This document shows positions 1 to 5,610 of a stretch of DNA of 5,610 bases, piece by piece. The stretch spans positions 1 through 5,610 of the forward strand of contig CAMIOJ010000163.1 in assembly GCA_946222435.1 (NCBI GenBank), read 5' to 3'. Positions within the stretch are counted from its first letter, which is position 1, and each line of letters begins with the position of its first letter. The translations under genes were made by a program, and so were the position numbers. The notes under the pieces are model-generated. The model was given only the letters and a program-made list of their open reading frames with translations. It was not told the DNA's origin and searched no databases. This DNA is from an uncultured Micrococcus sp. (GTDB lineage: Bacteria > Actinomycetota > Actinomycetes > Actinomycetales > Micrococcaceae).

Positions 1-1846
1 CGGCAAGACCACGCTCGTGGACGCGATGCTGCGCCAGACCGGCGCCTTCTCCACGCACGGAGAGGTCGCGGAGCGCGTCATGGACTCGGGTGACCTGGAG
101 AAGGAGAAGGGCATCACGATCCTGGCCAAGAACACCACGGTGTTCTACTCCGGCCCGTCCGCCCCGGAGGGCGAGACCGTGACCATCAACGTGATCGACA
201 CCCCCGGCCACGCGGACTTCGGCGGCGAGGTCGAGCGCGGGCTGTCCATGGTGGACGGCGTCGTGCTGCTCGTGGACGCCTCCGAGGGCCCGCTTCCGCA
301 GACCCGCTTTGTGCTGCGCAAGGCGCTGGCCGCCAAGCTCCCCGTGGTGCTGGTCGTCAACAAGACGGACCGCCCGGACGCCCGCATCGACGGCGTGGTC
401 TCCGACTCCATGGACCTGCTGCTCGGCCTGGCCTCGGACCTGGCCGAGGAGGTCGAGGACCTGGACCTGGACTCCGTGCTGGACGTCCCGGTGGTGTACG
501 CCTCCGGCAAGGCCGGCCGCGCCTCGCTCGAGCAGCCGGCCGACGGCTCGCTGCCGGACTCCGAGGACCTGGAGCCGCTGTTCAACGTCATCATGGAGCG
601 CGTCCCGGCGCCCACCTATGACCAGGGCGAGGTCCTGCAGGCCCACGTGACCAACCTGGACGCCTCCCCGTTCCTGGGCCGCCTGGCGCTGCTGCGCATC
701 TTCAACGGCACCCTGAAGAAGGGCCAGCAGGTCGCCTGGGCCCGCCAGGACGGCACCCAGAAGACCGTGAAGATCACCGAGCTGCTGGCCACCAAGGGCC
801 TGGAGCGCGTGCCCGCCGAGCAGGCCGGCCCGGGCGAGATCGTGGCCGTCGCCGGCATCGAGGACATCATGATCGGCGAGACCCTCACCGACGTGGAGAA
901 CCCGAAGCCGCTGCCGCTGATCACCGTGGACGACCCGGCGATCTCCATGACGGTCGGCATCAACACCTCCCCGCTGGCCGGGCGCGTCAAGGGTGCCAAG
1001 GTCACCGCCCGTCAGGTGAAGGACCGCCTGGACAAGGAGCTCATCGGCAACGTGTCCCTCAAGGTCCTGCCCACCGAACGCCCGGACGCCTGGGAGGTCC
1101 AGGGCCGCGGCGAGCTCGCCCTGGCGATCCTGGTGGAGCAGATGCGCCGCGAGGGCTTCGAGCTGACCGTGGGCAAGCCGCAGGTGGTGACCAGGGAGGT
1201 GGACGGGAAGCTGCACGAGCCGATGGAGCACATGACCATCGACATCCCCGAGGAGTTCATGGGCGCCGTCACCCAGCTGATGGCCGGCCGCAAGGGCCGC
1301 ATGCAGGAGATGTCCAACCACGGCACCGGGTGGATCCGCATGCAGTTCCTGGTCCCGGCCCGCGGCCTGATCGGCTTCCGCACCCGCTTCCTCACCGAGA
1401 CCCGCGGCGCGGGCATCGCCTCGTCCTACGCCGCCGGCTACGAGCCGTGGACCGGCGAGATCGAGTACCGCACCAACGGCTCGCTGGTGGCAGACCGCGC
1501 CGGCTCGGCCACCCCGTTCGCCATGATCAACCTCCAGGAGCGCGGCACGTTCTTCATCAAGCCGGGCTCCGAGGTGTACGAGGGGATGATCGTCGGCGAG
1601 AACTCGCGTGCGGACGACATGGACGTGAACATCACCAAGGAGAAGAAGCTCACCAACATGCGCTCCTCCACGGCGGACTCGTTCGAGGGCCTCACCCCGC
1701 CGACCATCCTCACCCTGGAGGAGTCGCTCGAGTTCGCCCGTGAGGACGAGTGCGTGGAGATCACCCCGGAGAGCGTTCGCATCCGCAAGGTGGTCCTGGA
1801 CGCGAACGACCGTCTGAAGGCCGCGCGCGCCCGCGCCCGCGCCTGA
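1..1846 (+). CDS. typA: Translational GTPase TypA/BipA, 5' end missing
   Basis: This is a ribosome-binding GTPase of the EF-G/LepA superfamily, implicated in ribosome assembly and stress or cold adaptation (family knowledge). The reading frame is open from base 2, where the P-loop residues GKTT appear. The usual preceding AHVDH and the start codon lie outside the window, so roughly 15-25 residues are missing and 614 are visible. Counting from that first glycine, the G motifs follow in order: EKGITI (switch I, about residue 35), DTPGH (about 66), NKTD (about 120) and ASGKAG (about 167). An EF-Tu-like domain 2 follows. The C-terminal half carries the family hallmark ARGLIGFR (about residue 453), then TGEIEYRTNG, and ends in a basic Arg/Ala tail. 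The full G-motif set together with this C-terminal region separates it from EF-G and LepA. No frameshift or missing motif is seen. It reads towards the small membrane-protein gene 8 bases downstream. Confidence 0.97.
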   Translation, partial: GKTTLVDAMLRQTGAFSTHGEVAERVMDSGDLEKEKGITILAKNTTVFYSGPSAPEGETVTINVIDTPGHADFGGEVERGLSMVDGVVLLVDASEGPLPQTRFVLRKALAAKLPVVLVVNKTDRPDARIDGVVSDSMDLLLGLASDLAEEVEDLDLDSVLDVPVVYASGKAGRASLEQPADGSLPDSEDLEPLFNVIMERVPAPTYDQGEVLQAHVTNLDASPFLGRLALLRIFNGTLKKGQQVAWARQDGTQKTVKITELLATKGLERVPAEQAGPGEIVAVAGIEDIMIGETLTDVENPKPLPLITVDDPAISMTVGINTSPLAGRVKGAKVTARQVKDRLDKELIGNVSLKVLPTERPDAWEVQGRGELALAILVEQMRREGFELTVGKPQVVTREVDGKLHEPMEHMTIDIPEEFMGAVTQLMAGRKGRMQEMSNHGTGWIRMQFLVPARGLIGFRTRFLTETRGAGIASSYAAGYEPWTGEIEYRTNGSLVADRAGSATPFAMINLQERGTFFIKPGSEVYEGMIVGENSRADDMDVNITKEKKLTNMRSSTADSFEGLTPPTILTLEESLEFAREDECVEITPESVRIRKVVLDANDRLKAARARARA

Positions 1847-1854
1847 GCTGACGC

Positions 1855-2316
1855 GTGAGCTCGGCGTCCGCCGCCCGCCGGCGGCCCGCTCCCCGGCGAC
1901 GGCCCCTCGCCCTGGCGGGGGCCGTCGCCCTGGGCGTCGTCGTGGGTCTGCTGGGCACCGTGCTGCACCTGCAGCTGTGGGCCCCGGCCGGGACCTGGCC
2001 GCTGCCGTGGGGTGCCGTCCTGGCCCTGGTGCTCGTCGGCTCCACGCAGCTGTGGTGGAGCCGCCGGGCCCGCTCGACGGTGGCGGGGGGACTGCTGGGC
2101 GCGGTGGCGTTCACGGCCGCCTGGGCCCTGCAGCTGCTGCCGGGCGACGACGATCTCGGACTGCCGTGGCAGACGAACCTGTTCTCCGTGATGCCCGGGG
2201 CCATGGCGGCCTCCGGGCTGTGGCTGCTGGGACTGCCGCTCGTGGTGGTGGCGGTGCAGCTGGCCTCGGCGCGGGAGCAGCGCCGCAGGCCGCGTGCCGT
2301 GGCCTCCGCAGAGTAG
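1855..2316 (+). CDS. Small four-helix integral membrane protein, function unknown
   Basis: I cannot assign a function. The 153-residue product begins with an Arg-rich, probably cytosolic stretch (residues 8-16). Four hydrophobic segments follow at about 18-41, 50-68, 75-95 and 110-137, and it ends in a short Arg-rich tail. The positive charges at both ends and at residues 70-73 suggest N- and C-termini inside. No catalytic motif is evident; Trp residues cluster near the helix ends. The GTG start is well constrained: an in-frame TGA sits at 1849-1851, and the next in-frame GTG falls inside the first helix. No clear Shine-Dalgarno sequence precedes it, so translation may be coupled to typA, whose stop is 8 bases upstream. 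Small membrane proteins occupy a similar place near ferredoxin genes in other actinobacteria; it may belong to the DUF6113 group, but this is from memory and unverified. The composition matches its neighbours. Confidence 0.8.
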   Translation: MSSASAARRRPAPRRRPLALAGAVALGVVVGLLGTVLHLQLWAPAGTWPLPWGAVLALVLVGSTQLWWSRRARSTVAGGLLGAVAFTAAWALQLLPGDDDLGLPWQTNLFSVMPGAMAASGLWLLGLPLVVVAVQLASAREQRRRPRAVASAE

Positions 2317-2319
2317 GCT
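2314..2319 (+). promoter_or_regulatory. Possible -10 element for fdxA
   Basis: TAGGCT fits the actinobacterial TANNNT -10 pattern. It overlaps the TAG stop of the membrane-protein gene and lies about 50 bases before the fdxA start. No convincing -35 element is seen at 16-19 bases upstream. It could give fdxA-dapC its own transcript, but chance occurrence is quite possible. Confidence 0.3.
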
Positions 2320-2348
2320 GGGAAGCCGAGTAGACAAGACCGTGCCTG

Positions 2349-2362
2349 AAGGAAGGTGAAGG
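2349..2362 (+). promoter_or_regulatory. Ribosome binding site of fdxA
   Basis: A purine-rich run (AAGGAAGGTGAAGG) precedes the ATG at 2370, with its last GAAGG 7 bases away. It supports this start and suggests efficient translation. It is the clearest Shine-Dalgarno sequence among the first three gene starts in the window. Confidence 0.7.
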
Positions 2363-2369
2363 GTCGGCC

Positions 2370-2696
2370 ATGACCTATGTGATTGCCCTGCCGTGCGTGG
2401 ACGTCAAGGACAAGGCGTGCATCGAGGAGTGCCCCGTGGACTGCATCTACGAGGGTGAGCGCTCCCTGTACATCCACCCGGACGAGTGCGTGGACTGCGG
2501 CGCCTGCGAGCCGGTGTGCCCGGTGGAGGCCATCTACTACGAGGACGACACCCCTGAGGAGTGGGCCGAGTACTACAAGGCCAACGTCGAGTTCTTCGAC
2601 GACCTGGGCTCTCCGGGCGGCGCCGCGAAGATGGGCGTGATCCCCAAGGACCACCCGATCATCTCCGCGCTGCCTCCGCAGAACCAGGACGCCTGA
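2370..2696 (+). CDS. fdxA: Seven-iron ferredoxin ([3Fe-4S][4Fe-4S])
   Basis: This is a soluble low-potential electron carrier of 108 residues, the usual length for FdxA/FdxC. The cysteines are at 9, 17, 21, 25, 40, 43, 46 and 50. Compared with Azotobacter ferredoxin I, C9, C17 and C50 should hold a [3Fe-4S] cluster, and C21, C40, C43 and C46 a [4Fe-4S] cluster, with C25 a free cysteine. The first motif lacks the second Cys of a canonical CxxCxxC (Val12 in its place), which supports a seven-iron rather than 2[4Fe-4S] protein. Both CPV motifs and the family's acidic C-terminal extension (rich in E, D, W and Y) are present. The ATG start has a strong ribosome binding site, and the N-terminus MTYVIA resembles the family. 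Its redox partner is not encoded here; cytochromes P450 or oxidoreductases are typical partners in actinobacteria. It is followed within 4 bases by dapC. Some annotations call this gene fdxC. Confidence 0.95.
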   Translation: MTYVIALPCVDVKDKACIEECPVDCIYEGERSLYIHPDECVDCGACEPVCPVEAIYYEDDTPEEWAEYYKANVEFFDDLGSPGGAAKMGVIPKDHPIISALPPQNQDA

Positions 2697-2700
2697 GCGC

Positions 2701-3867
2701 ATGCGCACCCTCCCGGACTACCCGTGGGACACGCTCACCCCGTACCGTGAGCGCGCCGCGCAGCACCCCGGCGGCACCGTGGACCTGTCCATCGGCACCC
2801 CGGTGGACCCCACCCCGCCGCTGATCCGGGACGCGCTCGCCGAGGCCGCCGACGCGCACGGCTATCCGACCACCCACGGGACCTCCGAGCTGCGTGAGGC
2901 GATCGTCGCCTGGTATGCCCGTCGCCGAGGCGTGGCGGGCCTGGACCCGCAGGCGGTGCTGCCCACGGTGGGATCCAAGGAGTTCATCGCCTGGCTGCCC
3001 ACGCTGCTCGGGCTGGGGGAGGGGGACGTCGTCGTCCGTCCCACCGTGGCGTACCCGACCTATGACATCGGCGCCCTGCTCTGCGGAGCCGAGGCCGTGG
3101 CCGCAGACGACCTCGAGGACCTCGCCGAGTCCGTCCGCTCCCGCGTGAGGCTGGTCTGGACGAACTCCCCGGCGAACCCGACCGGTGCCGTCCTGGACAC
3201 CGCCGCCCTGAGGCGGATCGTGGACCAGGGCCGTGCGCTCGGCGTGATCGTCTGCGGGGACGAGTGCTACGGCGAGCTCGGCTGGGACCGCTGGGACGGG
3301 GCCGAGCACGGCGGCGCGGGGGAGCGGGTGCCCTGCCTCCTGGACCCGGCCGTCTCCGGCGGCGACCTCACCGGGCTGATCAGCGTCTACTCGCTGTCCA
3401 AGCAGTCCAACCTCGCCGGCTACCGCGCCGCGTTCGCCGTGGGCGACCCGCAGCTGATCGCCACCCTCGTGAACACCCGCAAGCATGCGGGGATGATCGT
3501 GTCCGGACCGGTCCAGCACGCCATGGCCGTGGCCCTGGGGGACGACGGGCACGTCGCGGAGCAGAAGGCCCGCTACCGCCGTCGCCGGGAAGTCCTCCTG
3601 CCGGCGCTCCGGAACGCCGGGTACACGGTCGATGCCTCGGAGGCCGGCCTGTACCTCTGGACCCGCCGGGCCGAGACGGACCCGGCCACGGCCACGGCGG
3701 ACGACTCCTGGTCGCTGCTCGGAGAGCTCGCGGACCTCGGCATCGTCGCCGGTCCGGGCGTCTTCTACGGGGAGGCCGGGAACGGCTATGTGCGCGTCGC
3801 GCTGACGGCCCCGTGCGACGCCGTGGAGGAGGCCGCACGGCGGTTGGATTCCATCGCCCGCGGCTGA
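2701..3867 (+). CDS. dapC: N-succinyldiaminopimelate aminotransferase (PLP-dependent)
   Basis: This cytosolic fold-type I aminotransferase of 388 residues should convert N-succinyl-2-amino-6-ketopimelate and glutamate to N-succinyl-LL-diaminopimelate in the lysine/DAP pathway. Visible class I/II features are the N-terminal substrate-binding region with SIGTP (about residues 30-34), NSPANPTG (155-162) with the PLP-contacting Asn159, Asp187 and Tyr190 in GDECYGEL for the pyridine ring, the Schiff-base Lys234 in SLSKQSNLAGYR, and the carboxylate-binding Arg365 in GYVRVALT. All catalytic residues are intact. The ATG lies 4 bases after the fdxA stop with no strong Shine-Dalgarno sequence, so translational coupling is likely. 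Assignment to DapC rather than another class I aminotransferase rests on the S-x-G-TPVDPTP and SLSKxSNLAGYR character, the conserved actinobacterial fdx-dapC order, and dapD lying nearby. Substrate specificity cannot be read from the sequence alone. Confidence 0.88.
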   Translation: MRTLPDYPWDTLTPYRERAAQHPGGTVDLSIGTPVDPTPPLIRDALAEAADAHGYPTTHGTSELREAIVAWYARRRGVAGLDPQAVLPTVGSKEFIAWLPTLLGLGEGDVVVRPTVAYPTYDIGALLCGAEAVAADDLEDLAESVRSRVRLVWTNSPANPTGAVLDTAALRRIVDQGRALGVIVCGDECYGELGWDRWDGAEHGGAGERVPCLLDPAVSGGDLTGLISVYSLSKQSNLAGYRAAFAVGDPQLIATLVNTRKHAGMIVSGPVQHAMAVALGDDGHVAEQKARYRRRREVLLPALRNAGYTVDASEAGLYLWTRRAETDPATATADDSWSLLGELADLGIVAGPGVFYGEAGNGYVRVALTAPCDAVEEAARRLDSIARG

Positions 3868-3872
3868 CTTGG

Positions 3873-3878
3873 TAGGTT
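3873..3878 (+). promoter_or_regulatory. Probable -10 element of gltA promoter
   Basis: TAGGTT matches the actinobacterial TANNNT pattern and lies 6 bases after the dapC stop in a locally AT-richer stretch. No good -35 is seen (TTCCAT at 3849-3854 with an 18-base spacer is weak). Transcription from here would start near 3885 and give a leader of about 90 bases before gltA. Confidence 0.4.
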
Positions 3879-3886
3879 AGAACACA

Positions 3887-3904
3887 GTCGGCACGCGTAC
3901 CGAC
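3887..3904 (+). promoter_or_regulatory. Imperfect palindrome, candidate operator upstream of gltA
   Basis: GTCGG (3887-3891) and CCGAC (3900-3904) flank an 8-base centre that contains the palindrome ACGCGT. Overall it is an 18-base dyad with a single mismatched pair. It would fall at or just after the inferred start of transcription, a common place for a repressor site. It does not match the GlxR consensus (TGTGA-N6-TCACA). No regulator can be named. Confidence 0.3.
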
Positions 3905-3961
3905 GAGTCATCCCGACGCCCGGCAGACACAGAGAACAGTGCAGGCGTCACCACAGAAGAT

Positions 3962-3966
3962 GAGGA
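3962..3966 (+). promoter_or_regulatory. Ribosome binding site of gltA
   Basis: GAGGA lies 9 bases before the GTG at 3976. It decides in favour of this GTG over the out-of-frame GTG at 3968. Confidence 0.65.
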
Positions 3967-3975
3967 AGTGCACCC

Positions 3976-5256
3976 GTGACTGAGAACGCCTCCGCCCGAC
4001 TCACCGTCGGCGAGAAGACGCTGGACCTGCCCGTCGAGAAGTCCACCGTGGGCACTGAGGCCGTGAGCATCGCGCCGCTGCTGAAGGAGACCGGCAAGGT
4101 CACCTACGACCCGGGCTTCATGAACACGGCCAACACCAAGTCCGCCATCACCTTCATCGACGGCGACGAGGGCATCCTGCGCTACCGCGGCTACGCGATT
4201 GAGGACCTGGCCGAGAACTCCTCGTTCATGGACGTGGCCTACCTGCTCATCAACGGCGAGCTGCCGACCGCGGAGGAGTCCGAGGCGTGGGAGACCAACA
4301 TCCTGCGCCACAACATGGTGCACGAGGACATCAAGTCCTTCTTCTCCGGCTTCCCGCGCGATGCGCACCCGATGCCGGTGCTGTCCTCCGCCGTGTCCGC
4401 GCTGTCCACCTTCTACCCGGACTCCCTGGACCCGTTCGACGAGGACCAGGTGCACATCTCCACCGTGCGCCTGCTCGCCAAGCTCCCGGTCCTGGCCTCC
4501 TACGCCTTCAAGAAGTCGCTGGGCCAGCCGATGATGTACCCGCGCAACGAGCTCAACTACGTCGAGAACTTCATGCGCCTCTGCTTCGGCGTCCCCGCCG
4601 AGGAGTACGAGATCGACCCGGACATGGTCAAGGCCCTGGACCTGCTGCTCATGCTGCACGCGGACCACGAGCAGAACTGCTCCACCTCCACGGTGCGCCT
4701 GGTCGGGTCCGCCCACGCCAACATGTTCGCCTCCGTCTCCGCGGGCATCAACGCCCTCTACGGCCCGCTGCACGGCGGCGCCAACGAGGCCGTCCTGAAC
4801 ATGCTCCGCACCATCCAGGCCGAGGGCATGAAGCCCGAGGTCTTCATGGAGAAGGTGAAGAACAAGGAGGACGGCGTCAAGCTGATGGGCTTCGGCCACC
4901 GCGTGTACAAGAACTACGACCCGCGCGCCAAGATCATCAAGAAGACCGCCGCGGACATCCTCGCCAAGCTGGGCGGGAACGACGAGCTGCTGGAGATCGC
5001 CCAGCGCCTGGAGGAGAAGGCCCTCGCTGACGACTACTTCGTGGAGCGCAGGCTGTACCCGAACGTGGACTTCTACACCGGCGTCATCTACAAGGCCATG
5101 GGCTTCCCGGAGAAGATGTTCACCGTCCTCTTCGCCCTCGGCCGCCTGCCGGGCTGGATCGCCCAGTGGCGCGAGATGATCGAGGACCCGGCCACCAAGA
5201 TCGGCCGTCCGCGCCAGGTCTACACCGGCCATGACCTGCGCTCCATGAAGGGCTGA
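3976..5256 (+). CDS. gltA: Citrate synthase (hexameric bacterial type)
   Basis: This cytosolic TCA-cycle enzyme condenses acetyl-CoA with oxaloacetate to give citrate and CoA. The product is 426 residues, the usual length for the type II bacterial enzyme. It has the N-terminal beta-rich domain followed by ITFIDGDEGILRYRGY, typical of GltA. Active-site motifs are LHADHEQN (His228, His231; oxaloacetate side), LHGGANEA with catalytic His266, GFGHRVYK with His308 and NVDFYTG with Asp365. The spacing of these catalytic residues is nearly that of E. coli GltA (264, 305, 362). The C-terminal RPRQVYTG supplies the usual substrate-binding Arg region. These features favour citrate synthase over 2-methylcitrate synthase PrpC, which is normally shorter at the N-terminus. 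The GTG start is supported by its ribosome binding site and by the normal N-terminal length. It appears to be a single transcription unit with its own promoter, ending at a terminator region shared with convergent dapD. Confidence 0.97.
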   Translation: MTENASARLTVGEKTLDLPVEKSTVGTEAVSIAPLLKETGKVTYDPGFMNTANTKSAITFIDGDEGILRYRGYAIEDLAENSSFMDVAYLLINGELPTAEESEAWETNILRHNMVHEDIKSFFSGFPRDAHPMPVLSSAVSALSTFYPDSLDPFDEDQVHISTVRLLAKLPVLASYAFKKSLGQPMMYPRNELNYVENFMRLCFGVPAEEYEIDPDMVKALDLLLMLHADHEQNCSTSTVRLVGSAHANMFASVSAGINALYGPLHGGANEAVLNMLRTIQAEGMKPEVFMEKVKNKEDGVKLMGFGHRVYKNYDPRAKIIKKTAADILAKLGGNDELLEIAQRLEEKALADDYFVERRLYPNVDFYTGVIYKAMGFPEKMFTVLFALGRLPGWIAQWREMIEDPATKIGRPRQVYTGHDLRSMKG

Positions 5257-5262
5257 CCCTCC

Positions 5263-5277
5263 GGGCCTGCCAGGCCC
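5263..5277 (+). terminator. Small GC hairpin just after gltA
   Basis: GGGCCT (5263-5268) and AGGCCC (5272-5277) form a 6-base-pair stem with a 3-base loop, starting 6 bases after the gltA stop. There is no T-tract after it. It could assist termination or protect the 3' end, but it is short and may be incidental in such GC-rich DNA. Confidence 0.35.
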
Positions 5278-5311
5278 CCTGCGCGTCTGCGGTGCCGAGT
5301 GCGGCGCTCAC

Positions 5312-5348
5312 CGCGACGCCCGCGCGGCCCGGCCGCGCGGGCGTCGCG
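5312..5348. terminator. Perfect 18-base inverted repeat, probable bidirectional terminator of gltA and dapD
   Basis: The arms at 5312-5329 and 5331-5348 are exact reverse complements around a single C at 5330. In practice this is about 17 base pairs closed by a 3-base loop, and all but two of its pairs are G-C. It sits between convergent genes, 6 bases beyond the dapD stop and 55 beyond the gltA stop, which is where a shared terminator is expected. Neither side carries a T-tract, as is often seen in high-GC actinobacteria. It could also act as a 3'-end stabiliser or be a copy of a dispersed palindrome. Confidence 0.7.
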
Positions 5349-5354
5349 ACCGGA

Positions 5355-5610
5355 TCAGTTGGCGTGCAGGGCGTCGTTGAGCTCGACGGTGCGGCCGGCG
5401 CGGGGGAGGACCTCGACCACGCCGGAGGTGGAGTTGCGACGGAACAGCAGGTTCGGGACGCCGGAGAGCTCCACCGCCTTCACCACGGTCGGCTCCTCGC
5501 CCTCACGCAGCACGGTGACGCGGGTGCCCGCGGTGACGTAGAGACCGGCCTCCACCACGGAGTCGTCGCCGATGGAGATGCCGATGCCGGCGTTCGCGCC
5601 GACGAGCACC
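5355..5610 (-). CDS. dapD: 2,3,4,5-tetrahydropyridine-2,6-dicarboxylate N-succinyltransferase, C-terminal part
   Basis: DapD transfers succinyl from succinyl-CoA to tetrahydrodipicolinate, making the intermediate that DapC then transaminates. Only the last 84 codons are visible; the gene runs off the right edge, so the GTG at 5609 is an internal Val, not a start. The segment begins with left-handed beta-helix hexapeptide-repeat sequence (VGANAGIGISIGDDSVVEAG, then LYVTAGTRVTV). It continues with ELSGVPNLLFRRNS and ends in LNDALHAN, a tail I recognise as the actinobacterial DapD C-terminus. The family forms trimers with active sites between subunits. The gene converges on gltA, and a terminator-like repeat lies 6 bases beyond its TGA. 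Recognition of the actinobacterial DapD group is firm. The catalytic N-terminal and central parts cannot be checked. Confidence 0.93.
   Translation of the reverse strand, partial: VLVGANAGIGISIGDDSVVEAGLYVTAGTRVTVLREGEEPTVVKAVELSGVPNLLFRRNSTSGVVEVLPRAGRTVELNDALHAN

Noticed and set aside
1977..2333. Plus-strand open frame of 118 codons overlapping the membrane-protein gene in another frame
   Set aside because: The product is Gly/Ala/Arg-rich low complexity. The 1855-2316 frame instead gives four well-formed hydrophobic helices and a start constrained by an upstream stop.
2697..2706. Palindrome GCGCATGCGC over the dapC start codon
   Set aside because: Ten-base GC-rich palindromes are common at this base composition, and its position is explained by the Met-Arg start codons.
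1438..2708. Two overlapping minus-strand open frames spanning the end of typA, the membrane-protein gene and fdxA
   Set aside because: They cross gene boundaries of well-supported plus-strand genes and give Arg/Ala/Pro/Ser-rich low-complexity products, as expected for GC-bias shadows.
2659..3552. Minus-strand open frame of 297 codons opposite dapC
   Set aside because: The sense strand encodes a complete aminotransferase with all catalytic residues. The antisense product is His/Gly/Arg-rich and has no family character.
3877..5232. Long minus-strand open frame of 451 codons opposite gltA
   Set aside because: It mirrors the gltA codons almost exactly. In high-GC DNA with strong third-base bias the antisense frame is often open. 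Its product is low-complexity, rich in Val, His, Leu, Gly and Gln, with no recognisable domain.
5299..5541. Plus-strand open frame of 80 codons opposite dapD
   Set aside because: The minus strand here encodes a clear DapD C-terminus. The plus-strand frame also runs through the terminator palindrome and has no recognisable features.
1..5610. Mobile elements, CRISPR arrays, tRNA or rRNA genes, riboswitches, and defence or biosynthetic systems
   Set aside because: I looked on both strands and saw no transposase, terminal repeats, spaced repeat arrays, structured RNA genes or accessory-type proteins. All coding space is taken by conserved housekeeping genes and one small membrane protein.

Overview
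The window reads as an ordinary chromosomal housekeeping segment from a very GC-rich actinobacterium, most likely a member of the Micrococcaceae (Micrococcus or a close relative). The basis is the high GC content with strong G/C preference at third codon positions, the actinobacterial character of every protein, and the gene order. The genus is an inference from overall character and was not tested by a search.

Layout. The window opens inside typA (bipA), a ribosome-associated translational GTPase that lacks only its first residues. Eight bases after its stop is a small four-helix membrane protein of unknown function. Next comes fdxA, a seven-iron ferredoxin, and four bases after its stop comes dapC, a PLP-dependent N-succinyldiaminopimelate aminotransferase. 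These four genes lie head to tail on the plus strand and may be partly co-transcribed, with a possible internal promoter ahead of fdxA. A 108-base gap with a plausible promoter, a partial palindrome and a good ribosome binding site leads into gltA, the hexameric-type citrate synthase. At the right edge the C-terminal part of dapD (tetrahydrodipicolinate N-succinyltransferase) runs on the minus strand and converges on gltA. The two are separated by about 100 bases that hold a small hairpin and a perfect 18-base inverted repeat, probably a shared terminator.

How the genes fit together. DapD and DapC catalyse consecutive steps of the succinylase branch of diaminopimelate/lysine synthesis. DapD uses succinyl-CoA and DapC uses glutamate, both drawn from the TCA cycle that citrate synthase feeds. 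Putting dapC and dapD on either side of gltA is therefore metabolically coherent. The ferredoxin and the membrane protein are conserved neighbours in actinobacteria but have no evident role in lysine synthesis.

No mobile element, CRISPR array, tRNA, rRNA, phage gene or defence gene is visible. I see no convincing sign of an undescribed system. The points worth a second look are small: an uncharacterised membrane protein apparently without its usual mshB neighbour, a tight ferredoxin-aminotransferase pair, a palindrome ahead of gltA, and the strong terminator-like repeat.
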